Source: Rariglobus sp.
Lineage (GTDB): Bacteria; Verrucomicrobiota; Verrucomicrobiia; Opitutales; Opitutaceae
Length of the DNA: 52,549 bases
Direction of reading: 5' to 3'
Assembly: GCA_029266495.1 (NCBI GenBank)
Contig: JAQSWS010000041.1
Location: forward strand, 1-52,549
Shown: positions 35,349 to 43,272 of the stretch, piece after piece
Position numbering within the stretch: the stretch's first letter is position 1
How the letters are laid out: every line of letters begins with the position of its first letter
The notes under the pieces: model-generated
Told to the model about the DNA's origin: nothing
What the model saw: only the letters and a program-made list of their open reading frames with translations
The model's database searches: none
Position numbers and translations under genes: made by a program

Positions 35349-38162
35349 TCAGTTTTCGACGAGCCGGGCGCGTCCCCAGGCGCCGCGGTCGCCGGAGTTT
35401 TTGCCGGTGCCGCTCCACACGAGTTGCTGGAGGCGGGCATCACCGTCGTCGCTGTTGTCGATCGCGACATCAAAGAGCATTTCCAGTCCGGTCTTGGGCT
35501 CGAAACCGAGGACGGTCCACGGCAGGCGCACCTGCACCGTGTAGCCGTCGCCGGACACGTCTTTCACCACCACCACGGAGCAGTCCTTGCCGGCCTCGGG
35601 ATGGTCGACGATGAACACGCCCGGCGCCTCGCCGGTGCCGATAAGGATCTGCCGATCGCTGAACTGGAGGGTGCCGCCCTCGTTAAGGTTCTTGGCGCCG
35701 ATGAACAGTTCGATGCCGTCGCCGGACCAGTAGGACTTCGGGCTCTTGTTGTTTTTGCCCGGCGTGGGATCCTTGACCTGGATGAGGAAGTGCAGGGCCT
35801 TGTCGTCCCAGCACAGGCGGAAGTCTCCGCCGAGTTTCGGGTTGGGATTGCCGATCATGACGCGGTTGGCGCCGATGGGTTCGGCGGGACGACCGGGCCA
35901 GTCGGTGGTGGAGCCGTTGAGCTGGAGGCCGGGCAGCGAAGGCGGGATGGAGACGATCTTGGCGGGACCGGCGCCTTTGCCGGTGAAACGCGCGTCGTCG
36001 TAGGCGAAGGCCGTTTCCTTGCCGAGGATGACGTCGTAAATGCGGGCATGGGTGACGCGGGCGGCGTCGACGAGCGGCTGGTAGGGGCGGTCGGCGACAT
36101 CGACGATGCCGGTGTTGTTGCCCTCGCCGTTGAAGCCGCTGAAGAAGCGGCCGGTGATGGACTGGTCGGTGTAAACGAACCACTGGGAGCCGACGACGTA
36201 GCCGGTGGCGGCGGACTGCTCGATGTAGTTGCGGTAGCCGAGGCCGCGCTCGACCTGATCCTTCACTTCCTTGCCGCCGCCGAGGCCGCGCTCGGTGGAG
36301 CTATAATACCATTCGCTGAAGAGCATGGGTTTGCCGCCGCTCCAGTCATAGACCTTCTTGAGGAAGTCCTTTTCGATGCCGTAGGTGTAGTAGTTGATGC
36401 TGACGACATCGAGATACTTGCCCCCGATGCGGACGACGTCCTCGTTGTTCGCGGTGTGCGGGGTCCAGCGGCTGCCGATGAGGAGGTGGTTCTGGTCGTA
36501 TTTTTTGAACGTGCGACGGATCAGGCTGTAATAGGTTTCCAAATACAGCTGGTAGAAGGCGCGCATGTCGGCCGAGGCGGCGTCGGTCTTGATGAAGAGC
36601 GGTTCCTCGTTGAGGTCATCGAAGCTTGCGAAGGGCTTCACGGGTGCCCAGGCGGCGTTGAACTTTGCAATGTCGCCGTATTTGGCGGCGAGGATCCCGA
36701 CGAGCTTCGCCTTGGCGGGGACCTTGCTGGCCTTGTAGGAGGGGATGAGCTTGGGGAGCAGCTCGAAGTGCTGCTCGTTGCCGAGGAAGTAGCCGATGAG
36801 AAGCGGATCATCGGCGCGTTTGGCGATGGAGCCGGAGAAGGCCTTGTCGAGGGCCTCCTCGATGCCGGGGCCGAACGGGTCGATCAGATCGGCGGCGCCG
36901 ACCTTGTCGGGGAGGTAGGAGACGCCCTGTTCCTTGCCGGAGGGGAGGAAGGAGACGGAGGGGAAGTTGAGGGTGCGGAAGGTGGGGACATGGCCTCCGA
37001 AGGCGCCGGCACTGTTGAAGCCCCAGGCGCGGAGACGGTCGACGGTCTGCCCGGTCCATTCCTCGAAGGAGTAGGGTTTGCCGTATTTGCGGATCCAGTT
37101 GGCGATCTGGAAGGAGAAGATGCCCCAGTCGGGGCGGCCGTTGCGCCAAGCGGTCTTCCACTGCTCGTCCTTGGCAGGCGGCAGCCACTCGTAAATTTTT
37201 TCGCGTCCCTTCACGAGGGTGAAGTCGTCGGTGTTGGCGATGCCGCAGACGCCGAGCTGGAAGAAGGCGTTGCCCTCGGGGGTGACGAGCACGTGGCGGT
37301 CCTTGCCGATCAGGGCGGTGTGGAAGAACCCGGTGGCCTTGAGGCCGAGTTTTTGACCGCTGCCGGCGAGGCCGCCGAACTTGTCGAGCGCGGGACCCTG
37401 ATAGGCGCCAAGGGCGGCCTGCTGGACGGCGATGTCGGCTTTCAGTTCGTCCTCGGATTTGACTTTGCCGGGGTAGTCCTTGCGGGCGGACTGGCCGAAG
37501 CGATCCACGAGGAACCTGGGGGCGGCGGGTGCACCGGCGGCGGCGGGAGTGGCGGCGAGGGATGAAATCCTGAAGGAGAAGCTGGTTTTTCCGGCGTAAC
37601 GTTTCAGATCATAGCGATAGACCCAGGCGAAGACGTTCCAGCCCCACGTGCGGTTGTCCTGGAGTTGTTGAAACGCGGCGGGGACGGTGAAGCGGACGCC
37701 CTCGCCAAGCGGGTGGATCACGTCGAAGGTGGTGGAATCGCCTTGAGCAAGGAACTGACCGGCCTTGGCGGCGGGGAATTCGCCGGACTTGGCGCCGAGA
37801 GCGAAGCGTCCGCCCTGGCTGAGGTTGATGGGGAAAAAGGTGACGAATTTGAGGGAGGCGCCGTTTTTTGGCGGGGTGTCGAAACTGTAGGTGACGGATT
37901 TATCGGCGTTGGAGACGGCGATCTTGAGGACGAAGCCGTTGGAGTAGGTGGCCTGGGCGCCGCCGCCCTCGGGGTTGAGGGCGTAGGTGGGTTTGAGTTC
38001 CTTCTTGTCGGTGGTGTCGATGGAGGGGGCGGGCAGGCTGAAGCTGCCAAGGGTGCCGGCGTTCAGGACCGCTCCTTTTTCGGAGAGGGAGAGTTTGAGG
38101 CCTTGCGCAGAGAGCGGCAGGAAGGAGCAGAGGCCGAGGAGGAGAGGGAGGAGACGTTTCAT
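35349..38162 (-). CDS. Secreted GH50-like glycoside hydrolase with N-terminal accessory module and CBM9-like domain
   Basis: This 937-residue protein is predicted from the ATG at 38162, with a signal peptide (MKRLLPLLLGLCSFLPLSAQ). Residues 20-200 are the module also found alone at 27427 and 39132. The catalytic part (about 275-740) resembles GH50 beta-agarase-type barrels: LVTPEGNAFFQLGVCGI, REKIYEWLPP, DRLRAWGFNSAG, GYFLGNEQHFE (Glu463 acid/base) and PMLFSEWYYSSTERG (Glu617 nucleophile). Residues about 760-937 look like a CBM9-type sugar-binding domain (RLCWDDKALHFLIQVKD). It is the last gene of a four-gene operon starting at 41857. Whether it cuts agar or another galactose polymer is open. 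Confidence 0.82.
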   Translation of the reverse strand: MKRLLPLLLGLCSFLPLSAQGLKLSLSEKGAVLNAGTLGSFSLPAPSIDTTDKKELKPTYALNPEGGGAQATYSNGFVLKIAVSNADKSVTYSFDTPPKNGASLKFVTFFPINLSQGGRFALGAKSGEFPAAKAGQFLAQGDSTTFDVIHPLGEGVRFTVPAAFQQLQDNRTWGWNVFAWVYRYDLKRYAGKTSFSFRISSLAATPAAAGAPAAPRFLVDRFGQSARKDYPGKVKSEDELKADIAVQQAALGAYQGPALDKFGGLAGSGQKLGLKATGFFHTALIGKDRHVLVTPEGNAFFQLGVCGIANTDDFTLVKGREKIYEWLPPAKDEQWKTAWRNGRPDWGIFSFQIANWIRKYGKPYSFEEWTGQTVDRLRAWGFNSAGAFGGHVPTFRTLNFPSVSFLPSGKEQGVSYLPDKVGAADLIDPFGPGIEEALDKAFSGSIAKRADDPLLIGYFLGNEQHFELLPKLIPSYKASKVPAKAKLVGILAAKYGDIAKFNAAWAPVKPFASFDDLNEEPLFIKTDAASADMRAFYQLYLETYYSLIRRTFKKYDQNHLLIGSRWTPHTANNEDVVRIGGKYLDVVSINYYTYGIEKDFLKKVYDWSGGKPMLFSEWYYSSTERGLGGGKEVKDQVERGLGYRNYIEQSAATGYVVGSQWFVYTDQSITGRFFSGFNGEGNNTGIVDVADRPYQPLVDAARVTHARIYDVILGKETAFAYDDARFTGKGAGPAKIVSIPPSLPGLQLNGSTTDWPGRPAEPIGANRVMIGNPNPKLGGDFRLCWDDKALHFLIQVKDPTPGKNNKSPKSYWSGDGIELFIGAKNLNEGGTLQFSDRQILIGTGEAPGVFIVDHPEAGKDCSVVVVKDVSGDGYTVQVRLPWTVLGFEPKTGLEMLFDVAIDNSDDGDARLQQLVWSGTGKNSGDRGAWGRARLVEN

Positions 38163-38220
38163 GAGGTAAAGGGGACGTTGCCAGCGGACCAGTGTCTGGC
38201 AGCCAGGTTCGGAAGGATGA

Positions 38221-39063
38221 TCAGCGGGCGATGAAGTCGAGGACGGCGGTGCCGGCGGGGTCGCCGTTTTCGAGGAAGCGGGAAAGAATGGTTCCGTGAT
38301 TGCGATCCTTGACGATGACGAAAGGCACGGGAGGGTTTTTGGCGACGCGGTGGAGGGCGGCGGCGAGGAACTGGTTTTCCTCGAGGCGGGCGGGCCAGTC
38401 CTTGTCCCCGATGAGGAGGAGGATGCGCGGCGCACCGGCCCGCACATGGGCGAGCGGGGCGGCGTCGTTTACAATCACGGTGTCCTTGGGGAGGCTGGTC
38501 TCGCCGCGAACGGTGAAGTGGGTGGTCATCTGACCGCTCATGCAGATGAAGCCGGCCGCCGTGCCGGCGACTCCGGCGTCATGAAGATAACGGGCGTCGA
38601 GGGCGAGCATGGCGGATACGTATCCACCGGCAGAATACCCTCCGATGTAAATTTTTTTGGGATCGGCGCCGAATCCGGAGGCATGGCTGGCGGTCCAGCG
38701 AACGGCCGCGGCGGCATCTTCGAGGTAGACGGGGAATTTGACCTGGGGGGAAAGGCGGTAGTTGGCGGCGACCACGGCGATGCCGCGTCCGGCGAGGCGG
38801 CGGGCGGCCGCCTGCTCGGGCCCGGCGGCCTTGTCGCCGCCGGAGAGGCCGCCGCCATGGAACCAGACAAGGATAGGGAAGTTCGCGGCGGGTGCGGCGG
38901 GCAGGTAGACGTCGAGCTTGCAGCGTTGTGCGGCGTAGTTGTCAGCGTTGGTGATTTCCCGATAGGGGATATCCAGGCGCTCGGTAATCGGGCCCGGCTC
39001 GGCAAGGGCCTGCGAGATGAAGGCAAGAACGAGACCGAGGATTGGGCTGATCAGGCGGGGCAT
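38221..39063 (-). CDS. Secreted alpha/beta-hydrolase esterase
   Basis: This 280-residue protein is predicted from the ATG at 39063 with a signal peptide (MPRLISPILGLVLAFISQALA). Motifs of carboxylesterases are visible: oxyanion HGGG (69-72), nucleophile elbow GYSAGG (Ser144), Asp near LIGDKDWPA (220-222) and His256 in DRNHGT. The DVYLP-NFPILVWFHGGG arrangement is typical of family-IV-like or BD-FAE-type esterases that remove acetyl or feruloyl groups from polysaccharides. It is the third gene of the operon between a stand-alone module and the GH50-like enzyme. A 13-bp hairpin sits 14 bp before its start. Confidence 0.88.
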   Translation of the reverse strand: MPRLISPILGLVLAFISQALAEPGPITERLDIPYREITNADNYAAQRCKLDVYLPAAPAANFPILVWFHGGGLSGGDKAAGPEQAAARRLAGRGIAVVAANYRLSPQVKFPVYLEDAAAAVRWTASHASGFGADPKKIYIGGYSAGGYVSAMLALDARYLHDAGVAGTAAGFICMSGQMTTHFTVRGETSLPKDTVIVNDAAPLAHVRAGAPRILLLIGDKDWPARLEENQFLAAALHRVAKNPPVPFVIVKDRNHGTILSRFLENGDPAGTAVLDFIAR

Positions 39064-39076
39064 GTGAGGAGAAGGA

Positions 39077-39105
39077 AAGGGAATGCGATGAGATCGCATT
39101 CCCTT
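39077..39105 (-). other. 13-bp perfect hairpin before the esterase gene
   Basis: Arms AAGGGAATGCGAT (39077-39089) and ATCGCATTCCCTT (39093-39105) flank GAG. It lies 14 bp from the start codon in the intercistronic region. No T-run follows on the transcribed side. It may be a processing or stability element. Confidence 0.6.
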
Positions 39106-39131
39106 GGGGAGGGTGAAGACGCTGCCTGCGT

Positions 39132-39749
39132 TTATTTTTTCTTCACCGGGGCGACGTCGATCGTGAAGCTTGTTTCGCTGGGGTAGCGGAGAAAGTCGTA
39201 GTGGTAGATCCAGCTGAAGTTCTGGGTGCCCCAGATGCGGCTGTCCTGCAGCTGCTGGTAGGAGGCGGGCATGGTGAACGAGAGGCCGTCACCGGTGCCG
39301 GTGATGAGATCAAGCCGGGTGAAGGCGCCCTGGGCAAAGAGCTGTTTGCCGGGTTCGCCGGGGAAGGGTTTGGCCTCGCCACCGTTGGTGGCGTAGCCGC
39401 CGCCTTCGTTGTAAGAAACGGGAAGGGTGGCGTTCACGATGATGGATGCGGCGTCGGCGGGAGCGCGGTCGAAGCGGTAGGTGATCGCGCCGGTTTCGGC
39501 GGAAAGGACGATGTTGATCACGAAACCGTCGGTGAACGTGGCGACGGCGGAGGTGCCGTCGGCGGACGGCGCGAACACCGGTTTGCGACTCTTCTTGTCG
39601 GAACCGGTGATGGTCGGGACACCGAGCACGATGCGACCGGAGGGCCCCCCATCAACGACCACGCCTTTGGCATCGGCGGAGAGTTTGATGGATTGCGCGG
39701 ACAAGGGCGCGACGCAGGCGAGGGCGAGAAAAACGAGCAGGGTTTTCAT
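39132..39749 (-). CDS. Secreted stand-alone module, second copy
   Basis: This 205-residue protein has a signal peptide (MKTLLVFLALACVAPLSAQ). It aligns by eye along its full length with residues 1-200 of the GH50-like protein: SIKLSADAKGVVVDGG, TSAVATFTDGFVINIVLS, TYRFDRAPADAAS, GGYATNGGEAKPFPGEPGKQ, SYQQLQDSRIWGTQNFSWIYHYDFLRYPSETSFTIDV. The equivalent end in the GH50-like protein is FQQLQDNRTWGWNVFAWVYRYDLKRYAGKTSFSF. No catalytic residues are evident. It is second in the operon, after the PEP-CTERM protein. It may help bind substrate or assist the enzyme; unproven. Confidence 0.8.
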   Translation of the reverse strand: MKTLLVFLALACVAPLSAQSIKLSADAKGVVVDGGPSGRIVLGVPTITGSDKKSRKPVFAPSADGTSAVATFTDGFVINIVLSAETGAITYRFDRAPADAASIIVNATLPVSYNEGGGYATNGGEAKPFPGEPGKQLFAQGAFTRLDLITGTGDGLSFTMPASYQQLQDSRIWGTQNFSWIYHYDFLRYPSETSFTIDVAPVKKK

Positions 39750-39762
39750 GGGGTATGGAGAA

Positions 39763-39788
39763 GGGACGATGAGATTGCCCATCGTCCC
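39763..39788 (-). other. 8-bp hairpin before the second stand-alone module gene
   Basis: Arms GGGACGAT (39763-39770) and ATCGTCCC (39781-39788) surround a 10-nt loop starting GAGATTG. It begins 14 bp from the start codon, exactly as the hairpin at 39077, and shares the AAGGGA...CGATGAGAT layout. Confidence 0.55.
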
Positions 39789-39820
39789 CTGCAACCGGCC
39801 AGAGCGGCGGTGGTTGACGG

Positions 39821-41857
39821 TTAACGTGAGCGGAGGCCGGCACGGCGGCGCCAGATGGCGCCGGCGAGCAGGAATGCGCCGGCGAAAGCGGCGTAGGTGG
39901 AGGGCTCCGGAATGGTGGAAATGTTGCCAAAGACGAGGGTGTTGCCGACGAGGGCGAACTCGCCAGAGCCGCCGTTGATGGCGGAGAAATCGCCGGCGAC
40001 GAAGTCCGTGGAACCGAAGGTGACGAGCGTGTAGGTGATCGACGTGTTCAGCGTGGAGCCGGTGAAGTCGAAGATGAATGTGGATCCGGTGCCCTTGGTG
40101 AAACCGCTGGCGAGGACGAGCTGGTCGGACGAGACCTGGTCGGCACCGAGATTGAAGAACAGGCCCGCCGCGGAGTCATTGGAATTCCATGTGAGCGAGG
40201 AGCCGCCGGTGAACGTGCCGACCGTGGAGACGCCCGCACCATCCATGTCGCCGGGGGACAGGCGGGCGCCCGCGGCGAGGGTGATGGCTCCCGAGGCCGA
40301 GCCCGCGCCGCCGAGCGTGGCGCCGCTGCTGACGGAGACGGCGCCCGTGCCGGTGCCGCTGCCCGAGGTGTTGTTCACGATCAAGGCGCCGGTGGTGACG
40401 GCGGTGCCGCCGTCGTAGGTGTTGCCCGCGGCGTTGGTCAGGGCGATGACGCCGCCACCGGTATTGGTGGATCCGAAGGTGTAGTTGCCGATGGTGACGG
40501 CCTGGGAGCCTGCGGCGTCATCAATCAATCCGCTGAATTTCGTAATGCCTCCGGATTTGGCGGCCAGGATTACTCCGCGATTCAGGGTCACGGTGTTGCT
40601 GTAGGTGGTCGTGCCGCTGGAGTTGGTGCCGCCGATGACGGTGGTGCCGGAGCTGTTGTTGCTGGTTACATTGATCGCCCGATCGACGGTGAACGCGCCG
40701 TTGGTGAGGAGTTGGATCCGTTGGAGCGCGGCACCGAGGCTGGCGGAACCGGTGTCGCCCAGCTCGATGGCCGAGGTGGCGTTGCCGAGTGCGCCGTTTG
40801 TCCCGCTGGGAGCATCGGCGCCGATGAGCAGGGTGCCTTGGCGGACAATCGTGTCGCCGCTGTAGCTATTGGCCGCATTGGAAAGCGTCAGGCTGCCGGT
40901 GCCGGTCTTGATGATACCGCCATTGGAAACAACGCCTGAAATGCTCACGGGCGTTTGGGTCGAAAGATCGCGGCCGGTGGAGTCGATGAGCAGCGCGCGA
41001 TTGGCCCCGCTTAAATTAACCGTGCCCGTGAACGCGAGCGTGTTGCTTCCCTGAATGTTGAACGAATCGAGGAACTGAACATTGCCGCCAATGATCACGT
41101 TGTTGGTTACGGTGCGCGTGCTGCCGCTGGAGAAGCCGGCATAGGTAACAATGCCTCCGTTCAATGTCAGCGTGCCCGAAGATGCACCGAGGCCGGCGTT
41201 GCTTGCGAGGACCAGGCGACCGCTGTTCAGAGTGGTGCCGCCTGTATAGTTTCCGGTTCCGCCGAGGGTGACACGGCCGGCTCCAATGGTCAGGCCGCCC
41301 GAAAACGTCTGCGTGCCGGTGAACTCGAGCGTGCTGGTGCCACTTTTAAGAAGACCGCCGGATCCACTGAGGCTGCCGCTGAGGGTAAGCTTGTTTCCGC
41401 TGGTGTTTCCGTTGCCGTCCACGGTCAGACCGTTGGCAAAATTTACGGGGCTGCTGATCGCGTAATTGAGGAGGCCGGTTGCATTCAGGGTGATTTTGTT
41501 GGCGGTGCCCGTGAAATCCAAAGAGCTGCTCGTCTGGTTGATGGTGATCGTCCGGGCGGTCGTCGCGGCGGTGCCGGTCAGGATCAAGGTCTGCAGGTCA
41601 AACGAGCTTCCCAGATCGAGGGTGGCATTGAAGCTACTCGTGATGGTGGTTCCTGTGCCGGTGTAGAACTGGATGGTCGAATTGGCCGCCGCGACGGGAA
41701 TGCCATTTGCATCCCAGTTCCCCGAGGTGTTCCAGGTGCCGCCGGTCGTGCTGGTCCACGTGTAGGTGGTTTGGGCGGAGGCTGCGGAGGCCGCCAAGGC
41801 AAAAACCGCCGGGATGAGGCGGGTGAGACGTGAGGTCCTGACGAGGGGTGATTTCAT
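39821..41857 (-). CDS. PEP-CTERM surface protein with autotransporter-type beta-strand repeats
   Basis: This 678-residue protein has a signal peptide (LIPAVFALAASAASA), many Gly/Thr/Ser-rich beta-strand repeats (for example LTLSGSLSGSGGLLKSGTSTLEFTGTQTFSGGLTIGAGRVTLGG; LTLSNAANSYSGDTIVRQGTLL) and a PEP-CTERM sorting tail: IPEPSTYAAFAGAFLLAGAIWRRR. Such proteins are processed by exosortase and displayed or released at the surface. It is the first gene of the minus-strand operon that ends with the GH50-like enzyme, with a perfect operator-like site 150 bp upstream. The exosortase gene is not in the window. A role in holding polysaccharide or biofilm matrix is speculation. Confidence 0.9.
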   Translation of the reverse strand: MKSPLVRTSRLTRLIPAVFALAASAASAQTTYTWTSTTGGTWNTSGNWDANGIPVAAANSTIQFYTGTGTTITSSFNATLDLGSSFDLQTLILTGTAATTARTITINQTSSSLDFTGTANKITLNATGLLNYAISSPVNFANGLTVDGNGNTSGNKLTLSGSLSGSGGLLKSGTSTLEFTGTQTFSGGLTIGAGRVTLGGTGNYTGGTTLNSGRLVLASNAGLGASSGTLTLNGGIVTYAGFSSGSTRTVTNNVIIGGNVQFLDSFNIQGSNTLAFTGTVNLSGANRALLIDSTGRDLSTQTPVSISGVVSNGGIIKTGTGSLTLSNAANSYSGDTIVRQGTLLIGADAPSGTNGALGNATSAIELGDTGSASLGAALQRIQLLTNGAFTVDRAINVTSNNSSGTTVIGGTNSSGTTTYSNTVTLNRGVILAAKSGGITKFSGLIDDAAGSQAVTIGNYTFGSTNTGGGVIALTNAAGNTYDGGTAVTTGALIVNNTSGSGTGTGAVSVSSGATLGGAGSASGAITLAAGARLSPGDMDGAGVSTVGTFTGGSSLTWNSNDSAAGLFFNLGADQVSSDQLVLASGFTKGTGSTFIFDFTGSTLNTSITYTLVTFGSTDFVAGDFSAINGGSGEFALVGNTLVFGNISTIPEPSTYAAFAGAFLLAGAIWRRRAGLRSR

Positions 41858-42006
41858 AGCGGGATGGGAACTTTTATCGATGGCACTCGTGTGCTGGACG
41901 ATGGTTGGGATCTGTCGGGGTTGGCGTGGATGGCGCCTGGCGCACCACCTTGAAGAGTAATTCGGATTACCGTTTTTTTTATATGCCCGGACAAGGGGCC
42001 CGGCAC

Positions 42007-42017
42007 TTGACAGTCAA
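42007..42017. promoter_or_regulatory. Operator-like palindrome TTGACAGTCAA, site 4
   Basis: It is a perfect palindrome in the divergent region, 150 bp from the PEP-CTERM operon start and about 90 bp before the LacI gene. Confidence 0.62.
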
Positions 42018-42105
42018 ACGCAGTGCCCGCCAGCCATGGTAAAAAGGCGCGTGTTGTCGCAGTCGGGTTCACTTCTAGCCTTGCGGCGTTTCGGCGGCGG
42101 TCTCC

Positions 42106-43182
42106 ATGTCTGACAGTCAAATGGCCGATGCCCCCGTCCCCACCATTCGTCAGCTGGCCGCGCTTACCGGCGTATCGCGCACCACGGTCTCGCTGGCGTT
42201 GCGGAATCATCCCAGTCTGCCGGTCGACACCCGCACACGTATTCAGAAACTGGCCGCCGCGCACGGCTATAAGCAGGACCCGCTGGTCTCCTCCCTGATG
42301 GCGCACCTGCGCACCTCGCGCGCCAAACGCTCCGTGGAGCGCATCGCTTATTTCACCACTTGGGATACACGGGACGGCTGGAGAAAGCCGGGGAACGAAA
42401 ACAACTATTTCCTCGGGGCCTGCGAGCGCGCCGAAAAACTGGGTTACGAGATCGAGCATATCTGGGCCCGTGAGCCCGGCGTCACCACCGCACGGCTGAG
42501 CAAGATACTCTACACGCGCGCCATCCGGGGCATCATTCTCGCCCCGTTTGGAAATCCACGCAGCCACATCACGATGGACTGGAAGCATTTTGCGACTGCG
42601 GCGATCAGTCATACGCTGGTGCGTCCGCTCGTGCATCGCGCTTCGCATGGTCATTATAACGGGATGTTTCTCGCGCTGCGCCACCTGAGGCATCACGGCT
42701 ACCGGCGCATCGGTTTTGCGACGCGCCTGGAGCAGAGCGAGCGCGTGGGCAGCAGCTGGCTGGCGGCGCTGCTGGTGTATCAGCAGTCGATTTCCCCGGA
42801 TCAGCGCATCCCGCCGCTGCTTTCACCGGTGCCCACCAAGGCGGGGATGGACGCAGCTGCTTTCAAGCGGTGGTATCACGACCACACGCCGGATGTCGTG
42901 GTCAGTAATCTCAGCACCCCTCTTCACTTGCTTCAGGAGATGGGCCTGCACGTGCCGGAGGACGTCGGCTATGCCTCGCTGGATCTGATCAACAAGGATG
43001 ACCCGTGGTCGGGCATCGACCAGCAGGCGAGGGAGGTCGGAGCCTCCGCGGTGGACCTCGTGATGACGCAGCTTCAGAACAACGAGTTCGGCCTCCCGCG
43101 GTATCCAAAAACTGTTTACATGGATGGTCTCTGGCGCGAAGGGAACACCCTCTTGGCGCATCGCATCGCCGCGGCACGGTGA
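42106..43182 (+). CDS. LacI-family transcriptional regulator
   Basis: The protein has 358 residues from the ATG at 42106, or 353 from the ATG at 42121. The N terminus has the LacI helix-turn-helix (TIRQLAALTGVSRTTVSLALRNHPSLPVDTRTRIQKLAAAHGY), followed by a periplasmic-binding-type sugar sensor domain (IRGIILAPFG, FLALRHLRHHGYRRIGFA, DVGYASLDL). An operator-like palindrome (42110-42120) overlaps the first codons when 42106 is used; with the second ATG it lies directly upstream. It is divergent from the polysaccharide operon and is the best candidate to bind the five TTGACWGTCAA sites. The inducer is unknown. Confidence 0.92.
   Translation: MSDSQMADAPVPTIRQLAALTGVSRTTVSLALRNHPSLPVDTRTRIQKLAAAHGYKQDPLVSSLMAHLRTSRAKRSVERIAYFTTWDTRDGWRKPGNENNYFLGACERAEKLGYEIEHIWAREPGVTTARLSKILYTRAIRGIILAPFGNPRSHITMDWKHFATAAISHTLVRPLVHRASHGHYNGMFLALRHLRHHGYRRIGFATRLEQSERVGSSWLAALLVYQQSISPDQRIPPLLSPVPTKAGMDAAAFKRWYHDHTPDVVVSNLSTPLHLLQEMGLHVPEDVGYASLDLINKDDPWSGIDQQAREVGASAVDLVMTQLQNNEFGLPRYPKTVYMDGLWREGNTLLAHRIAAAR
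42110..42120. promoter_or_regulatory. Operator-like palindrome CTGACAGTCAA at the LacI start, site 5
   Basis: It is a one-mismatch copy directly at the start codon region of the LacI gene, immediately followed by a second ATG. This suggests autorepression and that translation may begin at 42121. Confidence 0.55.
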
Positions 43183-43220
43183 GACGGGAGGAGCGGTGAC
43201 TTCCCTCGCCGACGATCGAA

Positions 43221-43242
43221 GGCGCGGAGCGGAGTCCGCGCC
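43221..43242. terminator. Hairpin between convergent LacI and RNA methyltransferase genes
   Basis: The stem GGCGCGGA (43221-43228) / TCCGCGCC (43235-43242) has a 6-nt loop. It is GC-rich, without a directly following T-run, in a 90-bp convergent gap. A bidirectional terminator is likely. Confidence 0.45.
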
Positions 43243-43272
43243 CTGCCCTGATCCGGCGGAGTGCGATCGGGA

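Noticed and set aside
35424-37565. 713-codon open frame opposite the GH50-like gene
   Set aside because: The composition is Gly/Val/Glu/Asp-rich without domains; the opposite strand has a signal peptide, catalytic motifs and a terminator.
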